Shown in pieces: positions 1 to 9,704 of a DNA stretch of 64,000 nucleotides; within the stretch, counting starts at the first letter, position 1; each line of letters begins with the position of its first letter. A model generated the notes under the pieces. The model had not been told where the DNA came from. It saw only the letters and a program-made list of their open reading frames with translations, and made no database searches. The translations under genes were made by a program, and so were the position numbers. The stretch is from Pseudomonadota bacterium (GTDB lineage Bacteria > Pseudomonadota > Gammaproteobacteria > Steroidobacterales > Steroidobacteraceae), in the NCBI GenBank assembly GCA_021826035.1, contig JAKBBE010000001.1:148484-212483 (forward strand), in the 5' to 3' direction.

Positions 1-1715
1 GGTCGTGTCGAGAGCACCGCGTCAAACATCTCCGGGGTGACGGTGCGCGGTTCGACCCCTTCCAGATAATAGGCGCGCAGCCGCTCGAACACGTAATCGT
101 AGAGTTCCGCGCCGGCAGTTGGCGCGGCCGGTACGCTCTTGCCGGTGCGTGCTGCGACCCGCTCGATGTCCGCGTACGCCAAGCGCGCGGCGAACTCCAG
201 CAGCACGGCCAGATCGACGTCCAGGCGCTTCTCGAGCAGGATGCGCGCCAGCCCGATGGCTGCGCGGCGCAGTCCGAACGGATCCTTCGTGCCGGTGGGC
301 TTCTCGCCGATCGCGAAGATACCGGCCAGTGTGTCGAGCTTGTCGGCCACCGCCAGAATGGTGCCCGTGGCCGTGAGCGGCAGCGCATCGCCGGCAGCCC
401 GCGGCAGGTAGTGCTCGCCGATCGCCGCGGCGACTTCGCGGTCCTCGCCGTCCGCAGCGGCGTAATAGGTGCCCATCGTTCCCTGCAGTTCGGGGAATTC
501 ACCGACCATGGCGCTGAGCAGATCGCACTTGCACAGCAATGCCGCTCGCTCCAGCGGCGCGGCCGGCTGACCGAGCGCCGCTCCGATGTGCACCGCGAGT
601 GCGCCGATGCGTCGAGCGCGCTCGCCGAGGGAGCCGAGTTTCGCCTGGAACGTGACGGCATCGAGCGCCTCGATGCGTGCCGCAAGGGGACTCTTGCGGT
701 CCTGGGCCCAGAAGAACGCCGCATCCGCCAGACGGGGGCGCACGACGCGCTCGTTACCTTCGATGACTTTCGTCGGGTCGCGGCTCTCGATGTTGGCGAC
801 CGTGATGAAGCACGGTAGCAGCGCCCCATCGCGGTCCTCCACCGGAAAGTAGCGCTGGTGGTCCTGCAGCGTGCAGATCAGCACCTCGCGCGGCAGCTCC
901 AGGAAGCGCCGCTCGAAGCGCCCGGTGAGCGCCACCGGCCATTCGACGAGCGCAGTCACCTCCTCGAGTAGCGCCTCGCCGAGCAGCGCCCGTCCGCCGA
1001 GCGCCTCAGCAGCGGCGCTGACCTGCGTGCGGATCTGCTCGCGGCGCACCGCGAAATCGGCGACGACACGGCCGCGTGTGGCGAGGGTGCGCTCGTACGC
1101 ACCCGGACTGGTGAGTCGAATCGGCTTCGGTGCATGGAACCGGTGGCCCCGCGTGAGGCGGTCGGCCGGCGTCTCGAGCAGCACCGCCGGCACCACCTCC
1201 CGGCCGAAGAGCAGCACGACCCAGTGCACCGGGCGCACGAACTGCGCCTCGCCGGCTCCCCAGCGCATGCGGCGCGGGATGGGCAGACCCTCCAGCGCGC
1301 TCTGCACAATGCCCGGCAGCAGCTCGAGGGTCTGCGCACCGGCCTTAACACCGGTGTAATACATGAATTCGCCCTTCGGCTCCGTACGTCGTTCGAGCGC
1401 CTCGATCGGAACGCCGCAACTGGCGGCGAACGCCGCCGCGGCGCGCGTCGGCGCGCCTGCCGCATCAAACGCAGCGCTCAGCGCAGGTCCGCGCCGCTCG
1501 ATGCGCTGCTCGTCCTGGCGCGCCGCGAGGCGCCGCACCCGCACTGCAAGCCGTCGCGGTGTCGCGAACGAGCACAGCGCGCCGTGGGCGAGTGCGGCCT
1601 TGGCGAGGCCGGACTCGATACCCGCGGCGAACGCCTGTTCCAGCTGCCGCAGCGCCTTCGGCGGCAACTCCTCGGTGCCGATTTCGACGAGGAAATCCTG
1701 CTTCTGCACGCTCAT
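1..1715 (-). CDS. glyS: Glycyl-tRNA synthetase beta subunit (partial, 3' end outside window)
   Basis: The reverse strand is open from an ATG at 1715 to the left edge, giving about the first 571 residues of a protein that is usually near 690. The N-terminus reads [20 protein letters not shown], the characteristic opening of GlyS. With GlyQ it forms the alpha2-beta2 enzyme that charges tRNA-Gly in the cytoplasm; the beta chain supplies tRNA binding. Its ATG overlaps the glyQ stop in an ATGA arrangement, so the two chains are translationally coupled. The C-terminal anticodon-binding part lies outside the window. Confidence 0.95.
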   Translation of the reverse strand, partial: MSVQKQDFLVEIGTEELPPKALRQLEQAFAAGIESGLAKAALAHGALCSFATPRRLAVRVRRLAARQDEQRIERRGPALSAAFDAAGAPTRAAAAFAASCGVPIEALERRTEPKGEFMYYTGVKAGAQTLELLPGIVQSALEGLPIPRRMRWGAGEAQFVRPVHWVVLLFGREVVPAVLLETPADRLTRGHRFHAPKPIRLTSPGAYERTLATRGRVVADFAVRREQIRTQVSAAAEALGGRALLGEALLEEVTALVEWPVALTGRFERRFLELPREVLICTLQDHQRYFPVEDRDGALLPCFITVANIESRDPTKVIEGNERVVRPRLADAAFFWAQDRKSPLAARIEALDAVTFQAKLGSLGERARRIGALAVHIGAALGQPAAPLERAALLCKCDLLSAMVGEFPELQGTMGTYYAAADGEDREVAAAIGEHYLPRAAGDALPLTATGTILAVADKLDTLAGIFAIGEKPTGTKDPFGLRRAAIGLARILLEKRLDVDLAVLLEFAARLAYADIERVAARTGKSVPAAPTAGAELYDYVFERLRAYYLEGVEPRTVTPEMFDAVLSTR

Positions 1716-2635
1716 GCCGCTGCTCCGGCCGCGGCGCGTCCTAACAGGGGGAAGCCCAGCGTCTCGCGCCGCTCGTAGTACGCGCGCGCCACTGCACTTG
1801 CCAGCGAGCGCATGCGCAGAATGTAGCGCTGCCGCTCGGTCACCGAGATCGCCCGACGCGCATCGAGCAGATTGAAGGTATGCGAAGCCTTGAGCACCTG
1901 TTCGTACGCCGGCAGCGGCAGGCCGTCGGCGAGCAGCGCCTGGCAGGCGCGCTCGTGGTCCTCGAAATGTCGCAGCAGCGTGGCCACATCGGCGCACTCG
2001 AAGTTGTAGCGCGATTGCTCCACCTCGTTCTGATGGAACACGTCGCCGTACGTCACCCGGCCGCGCGGGCCGTCGGTCCAGACAATGTCATAAAGACTCT
2101 CCACCCCCTGCAGGTACATCGCCAGGCGCTCCAGGCCGTAGGTGATCTCCCCGGTGATCGGCCGGCAATCGAGGCCTCCGACTTGCTGGAAATAGGTGAA
2201 TTGGGTGATCTCCATCCCGTTCAGCCACACCTCCCAGCCGAGTCCCCAGGCCCCCAGACTCGGGGACTCCCAGTTGTCCTCCACGAAGCGCACGTCGTGC
2301 ACCAGCGGATCGAGTCCGAGCGCCGCGAGGCTGCCCAAATACTGATCGATCAGGTCCGGCGGGGAGGGTTTGATGATGACCTGAAACTGATAGTAGTGCT
2401 GCAGGCGGAAGGGATTGTCTCCATAGCGCCCGTCGGTCGGGCGCCGCGAGGGCTGCGCGTAGGCGGCGCTCCAGGGCTCCGGACCGATCGATCTGAGGAA
2501 GGTCGCGGTGTGGAACGTGCCGGCGCCAACCTCCATGTCATACGGTTGCAGAACGACGCAGCCGCGCTCGGACCAGTAGCGTTGCAGTGCGAAAATGAGC
2601 TCCTGGAAGGTGCGGGGCGTGGACGGAATTTTCAT
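1712..2635 (-). CDS. glyQ: Glycyl-tRNA synthetase alpha subunit
   Basis: This 307-residue protein begins [20 protein letters not shown] and contains [18 protein letters not shown], the diagnostic start of the class II GlyQ catalytic core. Length matches the family (about 300). It makes glycyl-adenylate and, with the beta subunit, charges tRNA-Gly. It is the first gene of glyQ-glyS and overlaps glyS by four bases. The ATG at 2635 directly opens the conserved N-terminus, which fixes the start. The shared upstream region carries the glnA control sites on the opposite side. Confidence 0.97.
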   Translation of the reverse strand: MKIPSTPRTFQELIFALQRYWSERGCVVLQPYDMEVGAGTFHTATFLRSIGPEPWSAAYAQPSRRPTDGRYGDNPFRLQHYYQFQVIIKPSPPDLIDQYLGSLAALGLDPLVHDVRFVEDNWESPSLGAWGLGWEVWLNGMEITQFTYFQQVGGLDCRPITGEITYGLERLAMYLQGVESLYDIVWTDGPRGRVTYGDVFHQNEVEQSRYNFECADVATLLRHFEDHERACQALLADGLPLPAYEQVLKASHTFNLLDARRAISVTERQRYILRMRSLASAVARAYYERRETLGFPLLGRAAAGAAA

Positions 2636-2762
2636 GACGTAGCCGGTGGTGCCAGACAGCCGCCGAGTATAACCAAGCGTCGCGCGCGGGCGGGTTTCGC
2701 ACCAAAACGGGGCCGCTGAGCGGGGGCCTCAGGAGCGCCGCGGCCACACCTGTGCCCGTGTT

Positions 2763-2777
2763 GCACCACAATGGTGC
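2763..2777. promoter_or_regulatory. NtrC-binding site 1 upstream of glnA
   Basis: GCACCACAATGGTGC matches the NtrC consensus GCAC-N5-TGGTGC exactly and is flanked by T and A as in strong sites. Its centre (2770) lies 31 bp, about three helical turns, from site 2 and about 116 bp upstream of the start predicted from the sigma-54 promoter. This is the enhancer layout of enterobacterial glnAp2. Confidence 0.85.
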
Positions 2778-2793
2778 TATGATCCAGATGCTT

Positions 2794-2808
2794 GCACTAA
2801 TGTTGTGC
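2794..2808. promoter_or_regulatory. NtrC-binding site 2 upstream of glnA
   Basis: GCACTAATGTTGTGC has both GCAC/GTGC half-sites with the right spacing and one departure from the consensus (TTGTGC for TGGTGC). It lies in helical phase with site 1, about 85 bp upstream of the predicted transcription start, so NtrC dimers on both sites could contact sigma-54 polymerase by looping. Confidence 0.8.
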
Positions 2809-2859
2809 AGCTTCGGCCGCCCGCCGGTGCAACCCTTTGATTTGCAGTAGGTCCTGGGT

Positions 2860-2874
2860 TGGCACGGCGCCTGC
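2860..2874 (+). promoter_or_regulatory. Sigma-54 (-24/-12) promoter of glnA
   Basis: TGGCACGGCGCCTGC matches the -24/-12 consensus TGGCACG-N4-TTGC with one mismatch; GG and GC are correctly ten bases apart. The predicted start is near 2886, leaving a leader of about 125 nt before the glnA ATG. With two upstream NtrC boxes and ntrB-ntrC downstream, nitrogen-limited activation of glnA is the clear reading. Confidence 0.85.
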
Positions 2875-3012
2875 ACTCAGGAGGTGCTCCGCCACGCGGC
2901 GCACCTGTGGATGAACCTCGAGCACACCGCGGGCGGTTCGGAAACGACCCGTTCCGGCGGCGGCTCGGGCTGTCCCGATGCGGCGGGCCTACCTTATTCC
3001 TTCGGAGGCGAT

Positions 3013-4422
3013 ATGACACCGAGCGATGTACTGAAGCTGATCCAGGACAAAGACGTCAAGTTCGCGGATCTGCGGTTCACTGATACCCGCGGCAAGGAAC
3101 AGCACGTCACCATCCCCGCGCGCCTGGTCGATGAGGACCTGTTCCGCGACGGGAAGATGTTCGACGGCTCCTCGATCGCCGGTTGGAAGGGGATCAACGA
3201 GTCCGACATGATCCTGATGCCCGAGGCGGCCACCGCGGTGCTCGATCCGTTTTTCGAGGAAAACACGGTCAACCTGCGCTGCGACGTCATCGAGCCGGCC
3301 ACGATGCAGGGCTACGAGCGCGATCCGCGCTCGCTCGCCAAGCGCGCCGAGGCGTACCTGAAGTCCACCGGCATCGCCGATATCGCGACGTTCGGACCGG
3401 AGAACGAATTCTTCATCTTCGACAGCGTGCGCTTCGGCAACGAGATGCGCGGCTGCTTCTACTCCATCGACTCGGTGCAGGGCGCGTGGAGCTCGGGCAA
3501 CGAATTCCCCGAAGGCAACACCGGGCATCGACCGGGCGTCAAGGGCGGCTATTTCCCGGTGCCGCCGGTCGACGCCTTTCAGGACATCCGCTCCGCGATG
3601 TGTCTGGCCTGCGAGGAACTCGGCCTGAAGGTCGAAGTGCACCACCACGAGGTGGCCACCGGCGGTCAGAGTGAAATCGGCATCGGCGCCGGCACGCTCG
3701 TGCAGAAGGCCGACCAGGTACAGCTGCTGAAGTACGCGGTGCTCAACGTCGCGCAGCGCTACGGCAAGACTGCGACCTTCATGCCCAAGCCGCTCGTCGG
3801 CGACAACGGCAGCGGCATGCACGTGCACCAGTCCATGCAGAAGGACGGCAAGGCGCTGTTCGCCGGGGACAAGTACGGCGGACTCTCGGAGCTCGCGCTG
3901 TACTACATCGGCGGCATCATCAAGCACGCCAAGGCGCTCAACGCCTTCACCAACGCCGGCACCAACAGCTACAAACGTCTGGTCCCCGGGTTCGAGGCGC
4001 CGGTGATGCTCGCCTACTCGGCGCGCAACCGCTCCGCTTCGATCCGCATTCCGTGGGTGTCGAACCCGAAGGCGCGCCGCATCGAGGTGCGCTTCCCGGA
4101 CTCCACGGCCAATCCGTATTTCGCCTTCACCGCGATGATGCTGGCGGGGCTCGATGGGATCCAGAACAAGATCCACCCGGGTGAGCCGGCGGACAAGGAT
4201 CTGTACGACCTGGAGCCGGAAGAGGCGAAGCACATCCCGACCGTGTGCCACTCCCTGGACATGGCGCTTGAGCACCTGGACAAGGACCGGGAGTTCCTGA
4301 CTCGCGGCGGCGTCTTCAGCAACGACGTGATCGATGCGTACATGACGTTGAAGATGCAGGAAGTCACCCGGTTCCGGATGGCCACGCACCCGGTGGAGCT
4401 GGATCTCTACTACAGCTGCTGA
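3013..4422 (+). CDS. glnA: Glutamine synthetase type I
   Basis: Starting at the ATG at 3013, five bases after a GGAGG ribosome site, the protein has 469 residues, the E. coli GlnA length. It carries the GSI motifs: [13 protein letters not shown] near residue 45, the active-site strand [10 protein letters not shown], and the ATP-loop [16 protein letters not shown]. Tyr398 in [10 protein letters not shown] is the adenylylation site recognised by GlnE, so covalent regulation is expected. The enzyme makes glutamine from glutamate and ammonia in the cytoplasm. In-frame upstream codons back to 2884 are not conserved and span the predicted transcription start, so they are excluded. Confidence 0.98.
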   Translation: MTPSDVLKLIQDKDVKFADLRFTDTRGKEQHVTIPARLVDEDLFRDGKMFDGSSIAGWKGINESDMILMPEAATAVLDPFFEENTVNLRCDVIEPATMQGYERDPRSLAKRAEAYLKSTGIADIATFGPENEFFIFDSVRFGNEMRGCFYSIDSVQGAWSSGNEFPEGNTGHRPGVKGGYFPVPPVDAFQDIRSAMCLACEELGLKVEVHHHEVATGGQSEIGIGAGTLVQKADQVQLLKYAVLNVAQRYGKTATFMPKPLVGDNGSGMHVHQSMQKDGKALFAGDKYGGLSELALYYIGGIIKHAKALNAFTNAGTNSYKRLVPGFEAPVMLAYSARNRSASIRIPWVSNPKARRIEVRFPDSTANPYFAFTAMMLAGLDGIQNKIHPGEPADKDLYDLEPEEAKHIPTVCHSLDMALEHLDKDREFLTRGGVFSNDVIDAYMTLKMQEVTRFRMATHPVELDLYYSC

Positions 4423-4460
4423 GCGAGCGTGACCGAGCCGTTCTCAATCTGTGCCGCGGC

Positions 4461-4479
4461 CGCCCCCGACCTGGGGGCG
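4461..4479 (+). terminator. Possible hairpin after glnA
   Basis: A perfect 7-bp stem (CGCCCCC/GGGGGCG) with a 5-nt loop lies 39 bases after the glnA stop. No T-run follows, so intrinsic termination would be atypical. Confidence 0.35.
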
Positions 4480-4573
4480 CGCCGTGGCTCAGCGGGGGAC
4501 GCGGGCGTCGCGACACGGCGACATCCCCCTGCACTTTTGTGCTCGGACGGCCGAGGGGCTATGCTGCCACTCC

Positions 4574-5152
4574 ATGAGCAGCGTCTCCCGTTTGATTGTC
4601 CGGACGGCCCTGACCGCGCTGCTGTGCGCGGGCCTGCCGGCCGCCGGCTGGGCCGGCAACGGCAACAACTCCACGGTGTACAAGTGGGTCGACGCGCATG
4701 GCGTGATCCACTACAGCGATCAGCCACACCCGAACGCCACCAAGCTCAGCATCCGCGGCGCGCAGACCTATGCGCCGCCGCCGCCGATGCCCGCCGACTT
4801 CGGCGCCGCGCAGACCCCGAAGCGTACGCGCCCGACACGCGCATACAGCAGCTGCGAGGTCATACAGCCGCACAATCAGCAGATGCTGATGAACGTCTAC
4901 CGCGCCACGGCCGTGGTCAGTACCCAGCCCGGGCTGCGGCCTGGCAACCGCGTGCAGCTGTTCCTCGACGGACGACGCATGCCGGGCGGGGGGCCTTCGT
5001 TTACCTTCCCGGTCGTACGCGGTCAGCATTCGGTGTCGGCCGTGGTCGTCAACTACTATGGGCAGATTCTCTGCGAGACCCCGACGGTGACCTTCTACGT
5101 TCATCAACCGTCGATCCAGAATCCGCACAACCCCGTCGTGCACCCGTACTGA
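4574..5152 (+). CDS. Secreted DUF4124-domain protein
   Basis: The protein (192 residues from the ATG at 4574) opens with a signal peptide (MSSVSRLIVRTALTALLCAG, cleaved near AGWAG) followed by VYKWVDAHGVIHYSDQPHP, the hallmark of DUF4124 domains in many proteobacterial envelope proteins. The rest holds a proline-rich linker and a beta-rich C-terminal part of unknown role. Genes of this type commonly sit between glnA and ntrB in gammaproteobacteria. An earlier in-frame ATG at 4451 would put 41 unlikely residues before the signal peptide. No enzymatic function is known. Confidence 0.85.
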   Translation: MSSVSRLIVRTALTALLCAGLPAAGWAGNGNNSTVYKWVDAHGVIHYSDQPHPNATKLSIRGAQTYAPPPPMPADFGAAQTPKRTRPTRAYSSCEVIQPHNQQMLMNVYRATAVVSTQPGLRPGNRVQLFLDGRRMPGGGPSFTFPVVRGQHSVSAVVVNYYGQILCETPTVTFYVHQPSIQNPHNPVVHPY

Positions 5153-5203
5153 GCCGCGCCGCGCTGCGCGCGCGGCGGGTGCCTTGCTTTCCCGAGGCGT
5201 GCC

Positions 5204-6298
5204 GTGGGCCGTGAGCACAGCGGAGCCTCGGCCCTCGAACACTTCGATCCGGCCGGCCTGTTCGATGCGCTCTCCACCGGCATCATCGTGCTCGATGCGC
5301 AGCTGTGCGCCATCTATGCCAATGTGGCTGCGCAGGACCTGCTGGCCTTCAGCCTGAACCAGGCGCGCGGCCGGCCCTTCACCGACTTTCTGCACGACAG
5401 CAACGGAGTGCGGACGCTGCTGCGGCGCGTCCTGTCCAGCGGCGAGGGCATCGCCGAGCGGGAACTCACGGTGCGGCCTGCGGCAACGCCCCGCGAGACG
5501 CGCACGCTCGACATTACGATGACGCCGCTCGAGGGCCAGATCACCGGCAATCACCTGCTGTTGGAGCTTGCCGACGCCACGCAGCGCCAACGGATCACAC
5601 GCGAGAACGACCTGCTCGCACGCCTCGACGGCAGCCGCCTGATGATCCGCCAGCTGGCACACGAGATCAAAAATCCCCTCGGCGGCCTGCGCGGCGCGGC
5701 GCAGCTGCTCGAGCGCGAGCTGCCGGACGCGGCCCTGAGGGAATACACCCAGGTGATCATCGGGGAGGCCGACCGCCTGGCCGCCCTGGTCGATTCGATC
5801 GCAGGCCCGGCGCGCGCCCCGGAGAAATCGCTGCTCAACGTGCACGAGATCTGCGAGCACGTGTTCCGGCTGCTGCGCGCCGAGGCGGCCGCCGAGGTTC
5901 TCATCGAGCGCGACTACGATCCCAGCCTGCCGAGTGCGCTGCTCGACCGCCATCAGCTCATCCAGGCATTGCTCAACGTGGCCCGCAACGCGCTGCAGGC
6001 GCTCGGCGGGCGCGGGCGCATCGTGCTGCGCACGCGTGCGCTGACCAACATGCGCATCGGCTCGGCCCGGCACCGATGGGTCGCGAGCGTCCAGGTCCAG
6101 GATGATGGACCCGGTGTGCCGCCGCAGCTGCACACGAGTCTTTTCTATCCGCTGGTGACGGGCCGTCCCGACGGCACTGGCCTCGGACTTGCGGTGGCCC
6201 AGGAGCTGGTGAGCCGCAACGGGGGCCTGATCGAATTCGACAGCGAACCGGGGCGCACCGTCTTCACCCTGCTGCTGCCGCTCCTGGAGGACGAGTGA
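5204..6298 (+). CDS. glnL: Nitrogen regulation sensor kinase NtrB
   Basis: A 364-residue cytoplasmic kinase without membrane segments. An N-terminal PAS domain (about 20-130) is followed by the H-box LAHEIKNPLGGLRGAAQLLE with phosphoacceptor His153, the N-box ALLNVARNALQAL, and ATP-lid motifs DDGPGVP and TGLGLAVAQEL. NtrB phosphorylates or dephosphorylates NtrC under PII control. The GTG start at 5204 is the best available. Its stop overlaps the ntrC start by four bases, so the pair is coupled, and it lies two genes after glnA, its main target. Confidence 0.95.
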   Translation: MGREHSGASALEHFDPAGLFDALSTGIIVLDAQLCAIYANVAAQDLLAFSLNQARGRPFTDFLHDSNGVRTLLRRVLSSGEGIAERELTVRPAATPRETRTLDITMTPLEGQITGNHLLLELADATQRQRITRENDLLARLDGSRLMIRQLAHEIKNPLGGLRGAAQLLERELPDAALREYTQVIIGEADRLAALVDSIAGPARAPEKSLLNVHEICEHVFRLLRAEAAAEVLIERDYDPSLPSALLDRHQLIQALLNVARNALQALGGRGRIVLRTRALTNMRIGSARHRWVASVQVQDDGPGVPPQLHTSLFYPLVTGRPDGTGLGLAVAQELVSRNGGLIEFDSEPGRTVFTLLLPLLEDE

Positions 6299-7728
6299 GC
6301 GACGCGCTGAGAGTGTGGATCATCGACGACGACACCTCGATCCGCTGGGTGCTCGAGCGCGCACTGCGCAACGACGGCATGGCCGCGCGCGCCTTCGAGT
6401 CGGCTGAAATGGCGCTCGAAGCGCTGCGGCGCGACGCACCCGACGTGCTGATGACCGACATTCGCATGCCGGGCCAGTCGGGACTGGAGCTGCTGCGGCG
6501 TGTGCGCACCACGCGCCCGATCCTGCCGGTCATTGTCATGACGGCCCACTCCGATCTGGGCAGTGCAGTGTCGGCCTACGAGGGTGGCGCGTTCGAGTAC
6601 CTGCCCAAGCCCTTCGACATCGATCAGGCCGTTGCACTGGTGCGCCGCGCGGCGCGCATGCCCGCGACGGCCGCCGCCGAGGGCACCACCGAACCGCGCA
6701 TGTCCGAACTGCTCGGCACCGCCCCGGCGATGCAGCAGGTGTTTCGCGGCATCGGTCGCCTGTCGCGCTCCAGCGTGACGGTGCTGATCACCGGGGAGTC
6801 CGGGACCGGCAAGGAACTGGTGGCGCGCGCGCTGCACGAACACAGTCCGCGCGCCGGCCGGCCGTTCATCGCGCTCAACACGGCAGCCATTCCGGGTGAC
6901 CTGCTGGAGTCGGAGCTGTTCGGCCACGAGCGCGGCGCGTTCACCGGCGCCGACGCCCAACGCCGCGGTCGCTTCGAGCAGGCCGATGGCGGCACGCTGT
7001 TCCTCGATGAAATCGGCGACATGTCCACGCCGCTGCAGACCCGCCTGCTGCGAGTGCTCGCCGAGGGCGAGTTCTACCGCGTCGGGGGCCAGACCCCGAT
7101 CCGGGTCGATGTGCGCGTGATCGCCGCGACCCATCAGAACCTGCAGGAACGGGTGGCGCAGGGCTCGTTCCGAGAAGATCTGTACCACCGCCTGAACGTG
7201 ATCCGTCTCGCGCTGCCGGCGCTGCGCGAGCGGGCCGAGGACATCCCGCTGCTGCTGCGCCACTATCTGCGTACCGCGGCCCGCGACCTCGGCGTCGAGG
7301 CCAAGGCGCTCGCCCCGCAGGCCGAGCAGCGGCTGCTCGCCTATCGCTGGCCCGGCAACGTGCGTGAACTCGTCAACGTCTGCCGACGTCTCTCGGTGCT
7401 CGCGCCCGGCCGCGAGATCGGCACGGAGGACCTGCCGGTGGACATTGGCGTGAACGGCCCGGATCAACCCGGTGAATGGCAGAACGCGCTCGCGGAGTGG
7501 GCGGCGCGCCAGGCGGCCAGTGGTGAGGGTGCCTTGCTCGACGTCGCGCTGCCGCAGTTCGAACGCGTCCTGATCCGCGCCGCGCTGAAGCGCACGCAGG
7601 GGCATCGGCAGGAGGCGGCACGGTTGCTCGGTTGGGGCCGCAACACCCTGACACGCAAGCTCAAGGAGCTGAACCTCGACCTCCCGCCGGCCGATGCCGG
7701 CCAGCACAGCGGCGAGGATTGCCTCTAG
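6295..7728 (+). CDS. glnG: Nitrogen response regulator NtrC (sigma-54 activator)
   Basis: This 477-residue protein has a receiver domain with acidic pocket IIDDD and phosphoacceptor Asp55 (MTDIRMPG), a sigma-54 AAA+ domain with Walker A GESGTGKE, the sigma-54 contact loop GAFTGA (214-219) and Walker B GGTLFLDEIGD, and a C-terminal Fis-type helix-turn-helix (RQEAARLLGWGRNTLTRKLK). Phosphorylated NtrC oligomerises and opens sigma-54 promoters; the glnA promoter in this window fits its requirements. It starts with a GTG overlapping the ntrB stop after a CTGGAGG ribosome site. Confidence 0.97.
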   Translation: MSDALRVWIIDDDTSIRWVLERALRNDGMAARAFESAEMALEALRRDAPDVLMTDIRMPGQSGLELLRRVRTTRPILPVIVMTAHSDLGSAVSAYEGGAFEYLPKPFDIDQAVALVRRAARMPATAAAEGTTEPRMSELLGTAPAMQQVFRGIGRLSRSSVTVLITGESGTGKELVARALHEHSPRAGRPFIALNTAAIPGDLLESELFGHERGAFTGADAQRRGRFEQADGGTLFLDEIGDMSTPLQTRLLRVLAEGEFYRVGGQTPIRVDVRVIAATHQNLQERVAQGSFREDLYHRLNVIRLALPALRERAEDIPLLLRHYLRTAARDLGVEAKALAPQAEQRLLAYRWPGNVRELVNVCRRLSVLAPGREIGTEDLPVDIGVNGPDQPGEWQNALAEWAARQAASGEGALLDVALPQFERVLIRAALKRTQGHRQEAARLLGWGRNTLTRKLKELNLDLPPADAGQHSGEDCL

Positions 7729-7735
7729 CGCATCC

Positions 7736-8683
7736 TCAGATGCGCAGCGTGCCGGTCAATTCGGTCACGCTGGCGATACCGTGCTCGCGCAGGTACTGCG
7801 CGATGCCGGCATTGACTCGTTTGCACACCATCGGATCGTAGAACAGCGCCGTGCCGATGCCGACCGCGCTCGCCCCGGCGATGAGAAACTCGATCGCGTC
7901 CGTAGCGGTGGTGATCCCACCCTGGCCGATGATCGGAATGCCGTGCTTGCGGGCCACCTCGTACACCTGGTGCACCTTCAGCAGCGCGATCGGCTTGATC
8001 GCCGGCCCGGACAGCCCGCCCTGGATGTTGCCGATCACCGGCCGGCGCGTGTTCGCATCGATCGCCATGCCCATCACGGTGTTGATCACGGCGAGTGCGT
8101 CCGAGCCCGCCTCGATGCAGCGCCGGGCGTTCTCGCGAATGTCAGTCTGGTTGGGCGAGAGCTTGGTGATGAGCGGCTTGCCGGTCACGCGCCGGCAGGC
8201 CTCGACCACCTGCGCAGACATGTCCGGATAGTTGCCGAAGGCCACCCCGCCCTCCTTCACGTTCGGGCAGGAGATGTTGATCTCGATCGCATCGATGGGC
8301 GACTGATCGAACAGCCGGGTCACCTCGGCGTATTCCTCGATCGTCGAGCCGGACACGTTGGCGATGAAACGGGTCTCGCTGAAGTCCAGCTCCGGCAGGA
8401 TGCGCTCGATGACCTGCGCGGTGCCGGGGTTCTGCAGCCCGATCGCGTTGAGCATGCCGGCGGCTGTCTCGTACACCCGATGCGCTGGATTGCCGAGCCG
8501 GGCGGCGAGCGTGGTGCCCTTGAGCACCACGGCTCCGGCGTCGCGGTTGGAGAAGCCCTCGATGCGCGTGTATTCCTCGCCGAAGCCCACGCAGCCGGAC
8601 AGCAGCACAAGCGGTGAGGCCAGTGGCAAGCCGCAGAATTTCAGGTGCAGCGATTCGGCCGCAGAGGTCGATGTGTCGGTCAT
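7736..8683 (-). CDS. pyrD: Dihydroorotate dehydrogenase, class 1B type
   Basis: The 315-residue protein has the class 1 active site INISCPNVKEGG, where Cys is the catalytic base (class 2 enzymes have Ser), plus FMN-binding segments GGLSGPAIKPIAL and GQGGITTATDAIEFL. The VKEGG continuation is typical of class 1B enzymes, which oxidise dihydroorotate and pass electrons through a PyrK partner to NAD. No pyrK is nearby. Most gammaproteobacteria use the quinone-linked class 2 enzyme, so this is unusual. The start at 8683 (MTDTSTSAAES) is preferred over the in-frame one at 8719. It converges on ntrC with a 7-base gap. Confidence 0.92.
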   Translation of the reverse strand: MTDTSTSAAESLHLKFCGLPLASPLVLLSGCVGFGEEYTRIEGFSNRDAGAVVLKGTTLAARLGNPAHRVYETAAGMLNAIGLQNPGTAQVIERILPELDFSETRFIANVSGSTIEEYAEVTRLFDQSPIDAIEINISCPNVKEGGVAFGNYPDMSAQVVEACRRVTGKPLITKLSPNQTDIRENARRCIEAGSDALAVINTVMGMAIDANTRRPVIGNIQGGLSGPAIKPIALLKVHQVYEVARKHGIPIIGQGGITTATDAIEFLIAGASAVGIGTALFYDPMVCKRVNAGIAQYLREHGIASVTELTGTLRI

Positions 8684-8761
8684 TGCGATATCAGGTCCAA
8701 GGCCCGGCGCGCGCGCCACAGTGGCCGGCCATTATCGCATCCCGCACGCCTCGTCACGATC

Positions 8762-9139
8762 TCACTCCCGGTGGATGTGGATCTGGATGCGGCCCTTCGG
8801 CCCGATCAGCCAGGAGGCGAGCCAGCCGGCGAGCCACACAATCAACGCTGCTTCGAACGCCGTCCAGAACCCGCCTGTGAGATGAAAGCCCGGCAGCATC
8901 CACGCGACCAGCGCCAGCATGGCGGTGTTGACCACCAGCAGGAACACCCCCAGGGTGAGGAGCGTCAGCGGTAGCGTCAGCAGGATCACGACGGGACGAA
9001 CGATGGCGTTGACGACGCCAAGCAGCACGCCGGCCAGAATCAGCGTACCCGCGTCATCGATGCGAATGCCCGGCACCCACCGCGTCGCCAGCCACAGGCC
9101 GAGCGCACTGACCACCGCGCGCAGCACGAATGACGTCAC
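8762..9139 (-). CDS. Four-helix membrane protein, phage holin family 4 like
   Basis: From a GTG at 9139, four bases after GGAGG, the protein has 125 residues and four hydrophobic segments (about 3-20, 28-52, 55-78, 88-110) with the pattern GVLLGVVNAIVRPVVILLTLPLT. This is the signature of the widespread PF04020 family named for mycobacterial phage holins. Most chromosomal members are not phage genes and have no known function. Its start overlaps the stop of the SRPBCC gene by four bases (GTGA), so the two are co-translated. Confidence 0.8.
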   Translation of the reverse strand: MTSFVLRAVVSALGLWLATRWVPGIRIDDAGTLILAGVLLGVVNAIVRPVVILLTLPLTLLTLGVFLLVVNTAMLALVAWMLPGFHLTGGFWTAFEAALIVWLAGWLASWLIGPKGRIQIHIHRE

Positions 9140-9585
9140 AGTGCCTCCACGTCGGAAGCATCCAGCAGCGCACGCAGTCGCACGAGCGCAGCCTGCCAGC
9201 CGGTGCGCTGGCGAAGATAGGGGATGTCCCACTCCGGCGAGCCGGGGACGCCGGACCCGAGCAGCCGTAGGATCGTCCCCGTACGCGCCGGCTCGAGGAT
9301 GAAGTCATCGACCAGCGCGCTCTCGGCGGGCGGCAATGTCGCGCAGGGCAAATAGATCAGCCGCAGCCGCTGGCCGGGTACGAACACGTCGATGCAGGCC
9401 TCGAGCTCGGTGACGCGGTCGACGCAGGCGCGGAACAGCCCACCGGGCCGCGCGCTGATGGTCGCGCCCGGGGAGCACCATTGTCCCAGCAGGTGTGACT
9501 CGGTCAGTGCCGCCCAGACCGGGGTGAGGCCGGTGCGCAGGTCGAGCCGATGGGCGTAGCCCCGAGTCTTTTCCATGCCTGCCAT
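9136..9585 (-). CDS. SRPBCC / AHSA1-like domain protein
   Basis: A soluble 149-residue protein with a START-like pattern: RTGLTPVWAALTESHLLGQWCSPGA early, a central PGGLFRACVD strand, and LRLIYLPCA / GTILRLLGSGVPG later. Activator-of-Hsp90-homology proteins bind hydrophobic ligands; no substrate can be named. The C-terminal helix GWQAALVRLRALLD matches the usual final helix. Starts at 9585 (MAGMEK) or 9576 are both possible; neither has a strong ribosome site. It is coupled to the downstream four-helix membrane protein. Confidence 0.7.
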   Translation of the reverse strand: MAGMEKTRGYAHRLDLRTGLTPVWAALTESHLLGQWCSPGATISARPGGLFRACVDRVTELEACIDVFVPGQRLRLIYLPCATLPPAESALVDDFILEPARTGTILRLLGSGVPGSPEWDIPYLRQRTGWQAALVRLRALLDASDVEAL

Positions 9586-9704
9586 TGTGCCATCGCAGCG
9601 ACGCGCCTGCAGGGGGCGGCGGGCGCTGCGATCGCGCGGCACGCCGCCCTGGCGCCGGGCACAATACGCGTGGCCGCACGTTGCGGTCGCCCGTGGAGGT
9701 CTCG

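Noticed and set aside
2884..3012. In-frame N-terminal extension of glnA
   Set aside because: It would start at or before the predicted sigma-54 transcript start and adds 43 non-conserved residues; ATG 3013 has a perfect ribosome site and gives the family length.
8762..9139. Prophage inferred from the holin-like gene
   Set aside because: PF04020 proteins are common chromosomal genes, and no lysis, capsid or tail genes are nearby.
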